From positions 104,157 through 168,156 of the forward strand of contig JAFMBV010000001.1 in assembly GCA_017858255.1 (NCBI GenBank): a stretch of 64,000 nucleotides of DNA, in the 5' to 3' direction. Of the stretch, positions 35,092-42,961 are shown piece after piece; positions within the stretch are counted from its first letter, which is position 1, and each line of letters begins with the position of its first letter. A program made the position numbers and the translations under genes. The DNA is from Bacteriovoracaceae bacterium. GTDB taxonomy: Bacteria > Bdellovibrionota > Bacteriovoracia > Bacteriovoracales > Bacteriovoracaceae. The notes beneath the pieces were generated by a model. It did not search any database and was not told the DNA's origin. It was given only the letters and a program-made list of their open reading frames with translations.

Positions 35092-37097
35092 TCTAGAGCA
35101 ACTTTAAAGCTTTGATTCATTGGAAGATCTAATTGATCGGTGACACCGTCAATATAAGAGTAGAAAAATAAATTACGATAAATTAGTTTTACATAGTTTC
35201 TAGTTTCCTTAAAAGGAATCATCTCGATGTTACTTATGGTGTCTTCGCTAAAAGGAATCGATTTTTGCCATTTTCCAACATTACCCATCCCTGCGTTGTA
35301 AGCCGCCAGTGCGAAAACCAGGCTTCCTTCATAACGCCGCAGTAGTTTTTCAAGATACTTGGAACCAATAGAAACATTTAACATCGGATCGTATAGGTTA
35401 TGAGCTTTAAGGTTTCTCTTAAACTGTCGACCAGTTGCAGGCATTATTTGCATAAGTCCTCTGGCACCAACAATACTCCTTGCCCTCTCATTAAAAGCGG
35501 ACTCTTGTCTTATTAGAGAGAGAAGTATTTTTTCATCCACTACGGAACTTTTACTTTTTATTATATTTCGAAACTTGTTTGGAAAAAGACTGTCGATAAC
35601 CAAAGAGTTAAGCTTTATGGTGCCTTGGTTAAGTTTTGTGTAGGCCACCTTAAAGCTTGAAAGGTGTTCATTTCTTTCACTAAAAAATTTAATGAGAAAA
35701 TAGGCTTTAAGTTTAATCGCTTCTGATGCTTTCATGTCCATGAAAAATTTTGATGAAGGAATATATCGAATTTCTTGAGCTTGAATCGAGCTAAGAAAGT
35801 TACTGCCAGCTAACTTAAAAGTATCAAACAAAAAGATTTTTCTAACGACATCTTCTGATAATTTTAGATTGTTAAGTATGGGGCGATTGTCAGTCACAAG
35901 AAGGGTGATGTCATAATCAGGCGTGAGCAGACGCAGATTTTTTAAGGCCAAAATTGAGTAAAAGCTTAGTGGACTTATCTTTATTTGCCTTAGGTAGAGT
36001 TGTTTGGCCTTCTTGTATTCTTTACTGTCCTGATAAACTCTAGAAATCCAAAAACGAAGTTTCGAATTAATTTTATCGAAATCGTCTATAAGTTTCTCTT
36101 TTTGAATGAACTCTCTCGCCTTGTTGAGTTTCCGATCTCTAAAATGAGTAAATAATCTTTGAAACTTACTTTCATAAAGCTGGTCGGAGTCTGCTGTTTT
36201 CTCGCTGATTTTAAAAAGGTCTAGAGCGAGTGTTAGATCTTCTCGACGAGCAACCTTTTTTCCACTTGTTATAAAAAGCGTCCAAGCTTTGGAGTTGTCG
36301 ATCCTTTCATGATTGAGGTCATAAAAGTCTATGGCCTTCTCTAGAAAGTCCTGTGAGACCTCATCATTACCGACTAGATAATTCTGTTTAAATTGTTTGA
36401 CGAGAAAGGTGAACTCTGAGGAGTAGTAAGATCGGTGTTTAACGTCGAAGAGGTGAAAGTCTTGAATGTGTTTAGTTAGTTTCTTATCTACAACAAGGAA
36501 GGGGAGAAGGTCCCTGTGGGGTAGTTTTCTTTTGTTAAAGATATAGTTTCTTAGGACTTGTGAAAAGAAAATACGACTTGAAGGGGTAAGAGAGTTGAGG
36601 AGGCTAAGAAATTTATCTCGAGTTTTAAATCGTGTTAAATGCTGCCAGTTTTTTTCTATGAAAGTTCTTTCGCTGGACGAAAGGTTAGACTTCTTTTTTA
36701 GAATTTTGCGACTAACATAACTTAAGCAAACTTTATGATAAAGAGATTTGAGCTTTTGTGATATATGCCCACTTGTTTGTCTGATGCTACAGTCATTGAG
36801 ATTTTTGGTACGCAGACGGTAATAAAGTTGTATGCCTTCTTCTAGTACGGGGACATATTGTTCAAAATGAGTGCTTCTGAACTTTTTAATTCTCGCTAGG
36901 GAAGTTTTCATTAATCTGGGTTTTTCTTTTTTGAAGGCCCAATAAAAGTCTTCAAGGTATTTAGCAGATTGGATGTCTCTTTTTTTTGGACTTGTTAATT
37001 GTTTTATTTGAAGGACTTCTTTCTTTGGTGCGAGTGTGGCATAGCTCTGCCCAAGACCCATTAAAAAAAGTGTAAGAATAAAATGTAGATGAAACAA
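35088..37097 (-). CDS. Soluble-type lytic transglycosylase (Slt70-like)
   Basis: Periplasmic muramidase-type lyase releasing 1,6-anhydromuropeptides. 669 residues: a signal peptide (FILTLFLMGLGQSYA), about 480 residues of alpha-superhelical repeats forming the U-domain (for example KEYKKAKQLYLRQIK), then the C-terminal SLT domain with LIRQESAFNERARS (catalytic Glu near residue 531), GARGLMQIMPATG and AYNAGMGNVGKW. Length and order match Slt70. The HAMP protein gene ends 32 bp upstream on the same strand. It is the second lytic transglycosylase in the window; its products would be substrates for the AmgK/MurU recycling enzymes. Confidence 0.92.
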   Translation of the reverse strand: MFHLHFILTLFLMGLGQSYATLAPKKEVLQIKQLTSPKKRDIQSAKYLEDFYWAFKKEKPRLMKTSLARIKKFRSTHFEQYVPVLEEGIQLYYRLRTKNLNDCSIRQTSGHISQKLKSLYHKVCLSYVSRKILKKKSNLSSSERTFIEKNWQHLTRFKTRDKFLSLLNSLTPSSRIFFSQVLRNYIFNKRKLPHRDLLPFLVVDKKLTKHIQDFHLFDVKHRSYYSSEFTFLVKQFKQNYLVGNDEVSQDFLEKAIDFYDLNHERIDNSKAWTLFITSGKKVARREDLTLALDLFKISEKTADSDQLYESKFQRLFTHFRDRKLNKAREFIQKEKLIDDFDKINSKLRFWISRVYQDSKEYKKAKQLYLRQIKISPLSFYSILALKNLRLLTPDYDITLLVTDNRPILNNLKLSEDVVRKIFLFDTFKLAGSNFLSSIQAQEIRYIPSSKFFMDMKASEAIKLKAYFLIKFFSERNEHLSSFKVAYTKLNQGTIKLNSLVIDSLFPNKFRNIIKSKSSVVDEKILLSLIRQESAFNERARSIVGARGLMQIMPATGRQFKRNLKAHNLYDPMLNVSIGSKYLEKLLRRYEGSLVFALAAYNAGMGNVGKWQKSIPFSEDTISNIEMIPFKETRNYVKLIYRNLFFYSYIDGVTDQLDLPMNQSFKVALD

Positions 37098-37129
37098 AAA
37101 AACTCCTATTTTTGTTCATCAGAGGATTA

Positions 37130-37699
37130 TTACTGTTCGTTATCAAACCTGTTTTGAATTTGGTTTAATTTTTGAGTGATCTCATTTAAAACAGCTTTTT
37201 TGTCCTCTGGAACAACCATTCCTAGGTTGCTGATGTAAGAGTTAACCTCATTAAGATAAACGAGGTCTTGATTGTGCTGCTCTTCCAGCTCTTCAAATAC
37301 GTCGTTGAAGTCATCGGCGACTTCTTGAAAATAGTCACCCTTTCTAAAGAATAGCTTACCACTTTCTAGGCCGTCCTTTTTTGCCCGCAGAAATTTTTGC
37401 AGCTTATACATGGGTCCGGCGATTTTATGACTAAAGAAAATGCAAATAATAAAGACAAGGACCGTAAATCCTATCTGCCACAGGCTAAGGATGAGAATTA
37501 GGCTTGAGCGTTTTCCTTCTAATTGGCTAGCAACTTGAGGGTTTTTCGAGGCCATAAAGGTAATAAAGCTGGTGATTAGATCGTATATAGTGAGCGGGTA
37601 AATAATAGATGAGACAAAAACTAGCCCACAAACGTAGAGACTAAATTTAATTTGAAACTCTGGGTTAATTAAATAAGTGTTTCTTTTGTATCCAGCCAT
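37130..37699 (-). CDS. HAMP-domain membrane protein
   Basis: 189 residues with two membrane helices (about 19-42 and 68-92) flanking a short periplasmic loop, then a HAMP-like segment: SHKIAGPMYKLQKFL followed by a short gap and FRKGDYFQEVADDFNDVFEE, which keeps the Pro of helix 1 and the coiled second helix. The chain ends in a coiled-coil tail with no kinase, cyclase or methyl-accepting domain. Such orphan HAMP proteins could act as partner subunits for a separate signalling protein. It precedes the slt gene on the same strand. Specific role unknown. Confidence 0.7.
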   Translation of the reverse strand: MAGYKRNTYLINPEFQIKFSLYVCGLVFVSSIIYPLTIYDLITSFITFMASKNPQVASQLEGKRSSLILILSLWQIGFTVLVFIICIFFSHKIAGPMYKLQKFLRAKKDGLESGKLFFRKGDYFQEVADDFNDVFEELEEQHNQDLVYLNEVNSYISNLGMVVPEDKKAVLNEITQKLNQIQNRFDNEQ

Positions 37700-37855
37700 T
37701 TTCTATTGTTTTAAAGGGTTAGGAATACTATGGTAATGGGAAATGTCATCCTGCGCCAGAGGTTTGTTTAAGGGAAAAGTTTGTCAAAACGAATCTTGGC
37801 CTAAATCCTTTTAAAAGTTCCAAACTTGAACTAAAAGGTCAGATAAGGAGTACTT

Positions 37856-38986
37856 ATGGAAAATACATTAAAAACTTTGAGCGGCGTAAATAATCCAAAG
37901 ACTGGGAAATCCCTTACCGAGGAAAACCGTTGGGTAAATGCTGAAGCAAAAGAATCTGGTGAAATTGTTATTACTTATAAGCGCGATGGAATTTCACCAC
38001 AAGAAAAGCGTGAAATTGAAGATCAAATTATCGAGAAGCTTTCAGATAAATATGATTCAGATAAAATTCTCGTAAAAACAGTGTCAAATACTACTGAGAC
38101 TCAGGGCGAAGCTCAGGCTGAAGCGCCTAAGCCTACAGCGGCACACGCATCGCTAAAGGTTGGTCACGGGGTTAACGGTAATAAAAAGAGAATCCCTGGT
38201 GTTGGCAAGGTTATAGCAGTTTCAAGTTGTAAGGGTGGAGTAGGCAAAAGTACGGTTGCTGTAAATTTAGCTCTGACGCTTAAAAGGCTTGGAAAGAAGG
38301 TGGGGCTTCTAGATGCCGACATTTATGGCCCAAGTCTACCTATGCTACTCAATAAAAAGGGGGCAAAGCCAGAAGCTACCCCCGAAAAGAAAATAAAGCC
38401 GTTGGAAGCTTACGGAATGAAGTTTATTAGTTTTGGTCTTTTTATAAATGATAATGATCCCGTTATCTGGCGTGGACCTATGCTTGGTGGTGTATTAAAT
38501 CAGTTTTTCTTTGATACTGATTGGGGAGACTTGGATTATTTGGTGATAGATTTACCTCCTGGCACCGGTGATACCCAGTTGTCTTTAGTTCAAAATACAG
38601 AGGTTGATGGTGTTGTGGTCGTCTCAACACCACAAAGTGTTGCAGTTGCGGATACGATCAAGGGCCTGAGAATGTTTCAGCAGGTAAATACCCCTATTAT
38701 TGGAATGGTTGAAAACATGGCCTACTTCTCTCCAGAAGGTAAGGAAGAGAAATATTATATTTTCGGAAAAGATGGTGTTAAGAATGTCGCCAAAGATCTT
38801 GAGGTCGACTTTCTTGGAAGTATTCCTTTAGAAATGGTTATGAGAGAGGGCGGAGATAGCGGAAGGCCATATATGGTTGACGATTCTTATAAAGATAACG
38901 AAGCCTTTGCTTCTTATATGGATATCGCTGGAAAAGTTGCTAAAATGTATGAGAGTAAAGGATTCTTAGGCAAACTTTTTAAGTAG
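37856..38986 (+). CDS. Mrp/ApbC-type P-loop ATPase lacking the CXXC pair
   Basis: Member of the Mrp/NBP35 family that carries and delivers Fe-S clusters. A divergent N-terminal domain (about 1-85, possibly a DUF59 remnant) and an Ala/Glu linker lead to the deviant Walker A SSCKGGVGKSTVA (about 122-132), LLDADIYGPSLP and VIDLPPGTGDTQLSLVQ. In the usual cluster-binding region the sequence is ENMAYFSPEGKEEKYYIFG, where most Mrp proteins have a CPxC pair. I recall similar Cys-less forms in Bacteroidetes. Length 376. A PATAN-like protein gene follows after 7 bp, so the two may be cotranscribed. Confidence 0.9.
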   Translation: MENTLKTLSGVNNPKTGKSLTEENRWVNAEAKESGEIVITYKRDGISPQEKREIEDQIIEKLSDKYDSDKILVKTVSNTTETQGEAQAEAPKPTAAHASLKVGHGVNGNKKRIPGVGKVIAVSSCKGGVGKSTVAVNLALTLKRLGKKVGLLDADIYGPSLPMLLNKKGAKPEATPEKKIKPLEAYGMKFISFGLFINDNDPVIWRGPMLGGVLNQFFFDTDWGDLDYLVIDLPPGTGDTQLSLVQNTEVDGVVVVSTPQSVAVADTIKGLRMFQQVNTPIIGMVENMAYFSPEGKEEKYYIFGKDGVKNVAKDLEVDFLGSIPLEMVMREGGDSGRPYMVDDSYKDNEAFASYMDIAGKVAKMYESKGFLGKLFK

Positions 38987-38993
38987 GAAAAAC

Positions 38994-39524
38994 TTGGCAT
39001 TTATAAAAACTATCGCTGATCAAGCTACTCTTAATTTTACTGGTCGAGTAAACTTATTAGATAAGAACAGTGGAAAATATCTGGGCAAAGTGTCTCTCTT
39101 AGATGGAGATTTGGTTTATTCCTCTTATAAGGGAAAAACAGGAAAGCCCAGCCTTTATCATGTTGTTATTGATGATCTAGAGCACGACAATTTGTCATTT
39201 GTTGTTGAACCAGAAATCATAACAATGTCAGAAGCTATTTTTGAAATTAGTTACGAGGACTTTGTAAAAGATAGCCAAAATGTCTATCAGGCATACATTA
39301 GCTCAAAAAAGTTTAGGCCACCAGCTCATTTAAGGCTCCTTATAGACCCAGACTTCATTCCTAGGGGTCCGAATATTTCATTTTGGGAGTATGAGGTTTT
39401 GACTGTTATTTCCGACTTTAATAAAGTATCTGATATATTTGAAGAGTCACCTTTGCTTGAGTATCAAACATGTAACTCTCTCGTTAGTTTAAGAAAAAAA
39501 GGCGCCATTAGGGTTTTGGCCTAG
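38994..39524 (+). CDS. DUF4388/PATAN-like protein
   Basis: 176 residues from a TTG start with an AGGA site just upstream. The N-terminal 80 residues (NLLDKNSGKYLGKVSLLDGD, then LVYSSYKGKTGKPSLYHVV) follow the pattern of DUF4388/PATAN domains, in which a G-x-I/V-x-F/L-x-x-G hairpin precedes an amphipathic helix. The C-terminal part (FWEYEVLTVISDFNKVSDIF, then CNSLVSLRKKGAIRVL) looks like a small winged helix. PATAN domains occur in regulators of motility and polarity. Domain call is by pattern only. It lies between the Mrp gene and a small RHH-like gene. Confidence 0.55.
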   Translation: MAFIKTIADQATLNFTGRVNLLDKNSGKYLGKVSLLDGDLVYSSYKGKTGKPSLYHVVIDDLEHDNLSFVVEPEIITMSEAIFEISYEDFVKDSQNVYQAYISSKKFRPPAHLRLLIDPDFIPRGPNISFWEYEVLTVISDFNKVSDIFEESPLLEYQTCNSLVSLRKKGAIRVLA

Positions 39525-39537
39525 TTAAAGGGTAATT

Positions 39538-39729
39538 ATGAAATCGCAAAAGCATAATCAAGCTGATCTTAAAGAGTTAAAAGTTAAAATTGAAAAGGAT
39601 GTCGTTGAGTCCTTGGAAAATATGGCAAGCAATAGTGGAATACCTATTGAGGACCTTGTTGTTATTGCTCTAAAACGTTTTAGGGCCTCTCATGGGGATT
39701 ATACCGGCAGAACTCCGAAGCTAGATTAG
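39538..39729 (+). CDS. Small ribbon-helix-helix-like protein
   Basis: 63 residues: a basic strand-like segment (ELKVKIEKDVVESLENMA) followed by two helices with a Gly-Ile-Pro turn (NSGIPIEDLVVIALKRF), the layout of MetJ/Arc (RHH) DNA-binding proteins. An AAAGGG site precedes the ATG. No toxin gene adjoins, so an antitoxin role is not supported. It is the third gene after mrp and the last before a 205-bp regulatory region. Confidence 0.55.
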   Translation: MKSQKHNQADLKELKVKIEKDVVESLENMASNSGIPIEDLVVIALKRFRASHGDYTGRTPKLD

Positions 39730-39756
39730 CCTCTTTTCTGTGTAGAAAATTCTAAC

Positions 39757-39775
39757 GTGTAAAAAGTTTTTACAC
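39757..39775. promoter_or_regulatory. Perfect 19-bp palindrome, candidate regulator-binding site
   Basis: GTGTAAAAA-G-TTTTTACAC: nine-base arms around a single G, in the intergenic region after the RHH-like gene. It is about 120 bp upstream of the sigma-54 promoter at 39893, the usual distance for an enhancer-binding activator. A terminator reading is weaker because the stem is AT-rich and only TTT follows, after an ACAC. Confidence 0.5.
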
Positions 39776-39892
39776 TTTCTTGGGCCTGAGCAAAAACAGC
39801 TCTGTAACTCAAATCTTAAAAATCCTAATAAATTCAGTGGCTTATGGGCATGGCTTGGAGTGAAAACTGTCTAAATAGCGGTCCGTGCATGT

Positions 39893-39908
39893 TGGCCTAC
39901 GCCTTGCA
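39893..39908 (+). promoter_or_regulatory. Sigma-54 (RpoN) promoter
   Basis: TGGCCTACGCCTTGCA. The -24 TGGC and -12 TTGCA elements have exactly the consensus 10-base gap between GG and GC. The predicted start at about 39920 leaves a 15-base leader containing a GGAGG ribosome site (39926-39930) before the ATG at 39935. It implies activation by an NtrC-type protein; one such regulator is encoded at 55026. Confidence 0.82.
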
Positions 39909-39934
39909 TTAATATCCATTAAGTTGGAGGATTA

Positions 39935-41140
39935 ATGAAAGCTGTTAAGGCAATCGCTAAAACATTTATATTAGGTTTGGGATTTGTGTCCCTTATTGCG
40001 GTGGCGGAGACCTACCATGATAGCCAGTTTTATACGGCGAACTTTATGGACGATATTGAAGAGGTAAAGTTAAATTTACCGGTAGCGAAAGAAAAACGTA
40101 TTGTTGCTTCATTTGAAAGAAAACTTCCTCTTGTCCAAGAGGTTCCTCTGTCAATGTCATCTATAGTAAATGGCAATTGGAAAATAAAAAGAGTTATTAA
40201 TGAAAAAGGTGATGTTGCTTACGATGCAATCAATAAGGTTGTAAGTCAGGACGTTATTATAAATATTAAACTCATTTCTTTGAGCACAGTAAGGATTGAT
40301 GAAGATATTGAGCAAACTTTCAAAATATCTTTATTAACTGAAGAAGGAACAATTGCCCTATATAAAGTGTTTGGCGATGGTTACGAAATTGTTGAAGCAG
40401 TAAAAGTTAAAGAGACCCAGATTACTTCCACAGAGAAGTCTAAGCCAGAAGTTCAAGAAGTTAAAAAGAGTAAGTATGATATTGAAGAGGATTTATTCTT
40501 GGTGTCAGCTTTAGATCCTAAGAAAAACAGAAATGTTCTTAGAGCAAAAGATGTTGATGGCTATGCTTACCTTAAAAATGGCGAATTAATAATTGAAAGC
40601 ATTAGGTTGCATGTAGGAACAAAGAATCAAACAGAGTCTGTATCTACAGAAGCAAGAGTTCTCGATCATGGAACCTTTAATGATGGTAGAGGAACTCAAG
40701 GGATTCTAACGAATATTAGTAACGATGAAATTAAAGTAAGGTTTTCGACTGGTCCATTGGCAGGCGCAATGTTGAACTTTGTTACTTATGAGAAAAAAGC
40801 GAAGATCGAAGAAAAGTTTGGTGTTCCAGAGGAAGCGACTGAACAGGTAAGTGCTGCTTCTCCGGTAAACGCTCAGATTGAGAAACCGGAAGTTTATGAA
40901 AAAGAAGAAGCTCAGGATGAAGTTTTTCAAGAAGAAGAGTATCAAGATGAAGAATTAGATATTCAACAAAATGGCGAAGAGGGGTACTATGAGGAAGTTG
41001 ATGGTAAAAGGGTAAACGACTCTCAAGAAATGGAATATGATAATGGACAAGCAGAAGACTTCGAGCAAATGAGAAGTGACCTAGACGGAGATAGAACTCC
41101 TTCAAGTATTGAGCCTGAAAAGGTAGGCTTTTCATTTTAA
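39935..41140 (+). CDS. Exported protein with acidic C-terminus, sigma-54-controlled
   Basis: 401 residues with a signal peptide (MKAVKAIAKTFILGLGFVSL ... VAE). The central part, about residues 45-280, is beta-rich and not recognised; a region near 195-270 (YLKNGELIIESIRLHVGTKN) could be a second domain. From about 300 the chain is strongly acidic and low-complexity, rich in Glu, Gln and Asp (KEEAQDEVFQEEEYQDEELD). It is the only gene served by the sigma-54 promoter and is closed by a terminator. Function unknown; the control suggests a regulated envelope or motility-linked protein. Confidence 0.65.
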   Translation: MKAVKAIAKTFILGLGFVSLIAVAETYHDSQFYTANFMDDIEEVKLNLPVAKEKRIVASFERKLPLVQEVPLSMSSIVNGNWKIKRVINEKGDVAYDAINKVVSQDVIINIKLISLSTVRIDEDIEQTFKISLLTEEGTIALYKVFGDGYEIVEAVKVKETQITSTEKSKPEVQEVKKSKYDIEEDLFLVSALDPKKNRNVLRAKDVDGYAYLKNGELIIESIRLHVGTKNQTESVSTEARVLDHGTFNDGRGTQGILTNISNDEIKVRFSTGPLAGAMLNFVTYEKKAKIEEKFGVPEEATEQVSAASPVNAQIEKPEVYEKEEAQDEVFQEEEYQDEELDIQQNGEEGYYEEVDGKRVNDSQEMEYDNGQAEDFEQMRSDLDGDRTPSSIEPEKVGFSF

Positions 41141-41166
41141 AAAAAAGCCCCTTTCGGGGCCTTTTC
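41141..41166. terminator. Intrinsic terminator between convergent genes
   Basis: Stem GCCCC-TTTC-GGGGC (41147-41160) flanked by an A-run on the left and CTTTTC on the right. It can serve both the sigma-54-controlled gene and, in reverse where the U-tract is stronger, the etfA end. Confidence 0.9.
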
Positions 41167-41168
41167 AA

Positions 41169-42125
41169 TTACATAATTTTTTTAAATTCTTCAGTCAAAA
41201 TGGGAACAATCTTAAATAAGTCCCCAACAATACCGTAATCTGCTTTTGTAAATATTGGAGCATCAGGGTCAGTGTTGATGGCTACAATGACTTTTGACGT
41301 TCTCATTCCCGCCAAATGTTGAATGGCACCTGAAATACCACAGGCAATATAGAGTGAAGGTGCGACTGTTTTTCCAGTTTGGCCTACTTGCATAGCGTGA
41401 GGAGCAAAGCCAGAGTCAACAGCAGCTCGGGATGCACCAACTGTAGCACCGATAACATCGGCACACTCTTCAAGAATTTTAAAATTCTCGGCATTTTTCA
41501 TCGCACGACCACCACTAATAATGATGTTGGCTTCGGTTAAGTCGACTTTTTCTGAGGCACCTTTTACGATTTCTTTAATGGCAGCTCGTATTTCACCGAC
41601 TTCAGCAGCAAGGTCCTGAAGGTTTCCTGCTCCTGCCGTTGTGCTCTCTGGCATCCCAAGAGCGTTTGGACGAACTGTTACGAAGTGAGGCTTGGGTCCT
41701 TGAATTTCTACTTTAGCTAGAACCTTTCCTGCGAAAAGCGGACGGGTTCCAGCAAATGTACCACCATCCATTGTAAAGTTTGTAACCTCTGTCGCCATTC
41801 CGGCGTCAAAGATACCCGCTAAACGTGGAAATAAATCTTTTCCAAGGGACGTTGATCCGGCCATAACGTAGTCATAACCTCCTTTTTCGATAACAGCTTT
41901 AAGTGCTTTGCTGTAACCTTCGGGAGAATACTTTTCTAGACCCGCACCAGTAACTTTATGAATGTTGGCAGCACCGTGCTCTGTAAGTGCTTTGGCCCCT
42001 TCATCTGGAAGGTTTCCAATGCAGGCAACATCAATGTCTTGTCCGGCAAGGCGACCAAGAATTTCAAGAGTTACGGATTTAACGTTATTATCTGTTGTTT
42101 CTGTAAAAACTAGTATTTTTGACAT
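41169..42125 (-). CDS. etfA: Electron transfer flavoprotein alpha subunit
   Basis: FAD-binding subunit of ETF, which accepts electrons from acyl-CoA dehydrogenases and passes them to the quinone pool through ETF-quinone oxidoreductase (not in this window). The C-terminal FAD domain is diagnostic: ISGGRAMKNAENF, ASRAAVDSGFAPHAMQVGQT, GISGAIQHLAGM and NTDPDAPIFTKADYGIVGDL. Length 318 is typical. It follows etfB by 14 bp in the operon acyl-CoA dehydrogenase-etfB-etfA. Confidence 0.97.
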   Translation of the reverse strand: MSKILVFTETTDNNVKSVTLEILGRLAGQDIDVACIGNLPDEGAKALTEHGAANIHKVTGAGLEKYSPEGYSKALKAVIEKGGYDYVMAGSTSLGKDLFPRLAGIFDAGMATEVTNFTMDGGTFAGTRPLFAGKVLAKVEIQGPKPHFVTVRPNALGMPESTTAGAGNLQDLAAEVGEIRAAIKEIVKGASEKVDLTEANIIISGGRAMKNAENFKILEECADVIGATVGASRAAVDSGFAPHAMQVGQTGKTVAPSLYIACGISGAIQHLAGMRTSKVIVAINTDPDAPIFTKADYGIVGDLFKIVPILTEEFKKIM

Positions 42126-42139
42126 AAATAAGTCTCCCT

Positions 42140-42928
42140 TTAAATGATTTTCGCTTCGTTACGAAGGAGTTGAACAACCTCAGCGACAACTTCAGCTTGC
42201 TTTGCTTCATCCATCGCATCGAACTTTTTCCCAGGTGGCTTTTCTGGAGGTAATTGAAAGTTGCTATACTTTACTCTTCGATCATCAGCACTTACGCCAA
42301 CATCGCCGAGAGATAGATTTTGAAGGGGTTTCTTTTTTGCTTTCATAATCCCTGGCAGGCTGGCATATCTTGGAGTGTTGATTCCTTTGTTACAGGCAAC
42401 AACTACGGGGGTGCTAAGCTCATAAACTTCTAGTGCGCCACCTTCTACTTCTCTTTTTAGAGTCACTAATCCATCGTTAGACTCAAAGCCTACAACTACA
42501 GAGACAGAGGGTAGATCTAGCATTTGGGCCAATAATTGAGGAACTTGCAAACAGTCGTCATCGATAGCTTGCTTTCCAGTAAAAAGAATATCAGGAGACT
42601 TACCTGATTTTTCGATTGCACCCTTAAGGGATTTAGCAATCATATATGAGTCCAAGTTGTCGTCAGACTCAACAAGGATCGCCTCATCAGCACCCATCGC
42701 TAGGGCCGTTCTTAGAGCTTCAGTATCTTGAGTAGATCCAACTCTTAATACAGTTACAGTAGAACCGCTATTGGCAGCCTTGAGTAAGAGTGCTTGCTCA
42801 ACAGCAAATTCGTCATATGGATTCATAATCCATTTAATAGAACTTGTTTCAATAAATGTACCGTCCCCATTTGGTGTAACTTTGGTTTCAGTGTCTGGCA
42901 CTTGCTTCACGCAGACGAAAATATTCAT
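42140..42928 (-). CDS. etfB: Electron transfer flavoprotein beta subunit
   Basis: AMP-binding partner of EtfA. Starts NIFVCVKQVPDTETKV, has MNPYDEFAVEQAL, the adenine-nucleotide segment TGKQAIDDDCLQVPQLLA and the ETF-beta signature region VEGGALEVYELSTPVVV. Length 262 is normal. It lies 33 bp after the acyl-CoA dehydrogenase gene with an AAGGAG site before the ATG. Sequence alone does not indicate the bifurcating type. Confidence 0.97.
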   Translation of the reverse strand: MNIFVCVKQVPDTETKVTPNGDGTFIETSSIKWIMNPYDEFAVEQALLLKAANSGSTVTVLRVGSTQDTEALRTALAMGADEAILVESDDNLDSYMIAKSLKGAIEKSGKSPDILFTGKQAIDDDCLQVPQLLAQMLDLPSVSVVVGFESNDGLVTLKREVEGGALEVYELSTPVVVACNKGINTPRYASLPGIMKAKKKPLQNLSLGDVGVSADDRRVKYSNFQLPPEKPPGKKFDAMDEAKQAEVVAEVVQLLRNEAKII

Positions 42929-42961
42929 GTTAATCTCCTTAAAAAGAAAAAAATTATTTGT

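Noticed and set aside
39538..39729. Antitoxin of a toxin-antitoxin pair
   Set aside because: The RHH-like shape suggested it, but neither neighbour looks like a toxin.
39757..39775. The palindrome as a simple terminator of the mrp-RHH transcript
   Set aside because: The stem is AT-rich with only TTT after it and no clear U-tract, and its distance from the sigma-54 site favours a binding site; kept as a low-confidence regulatory feature.
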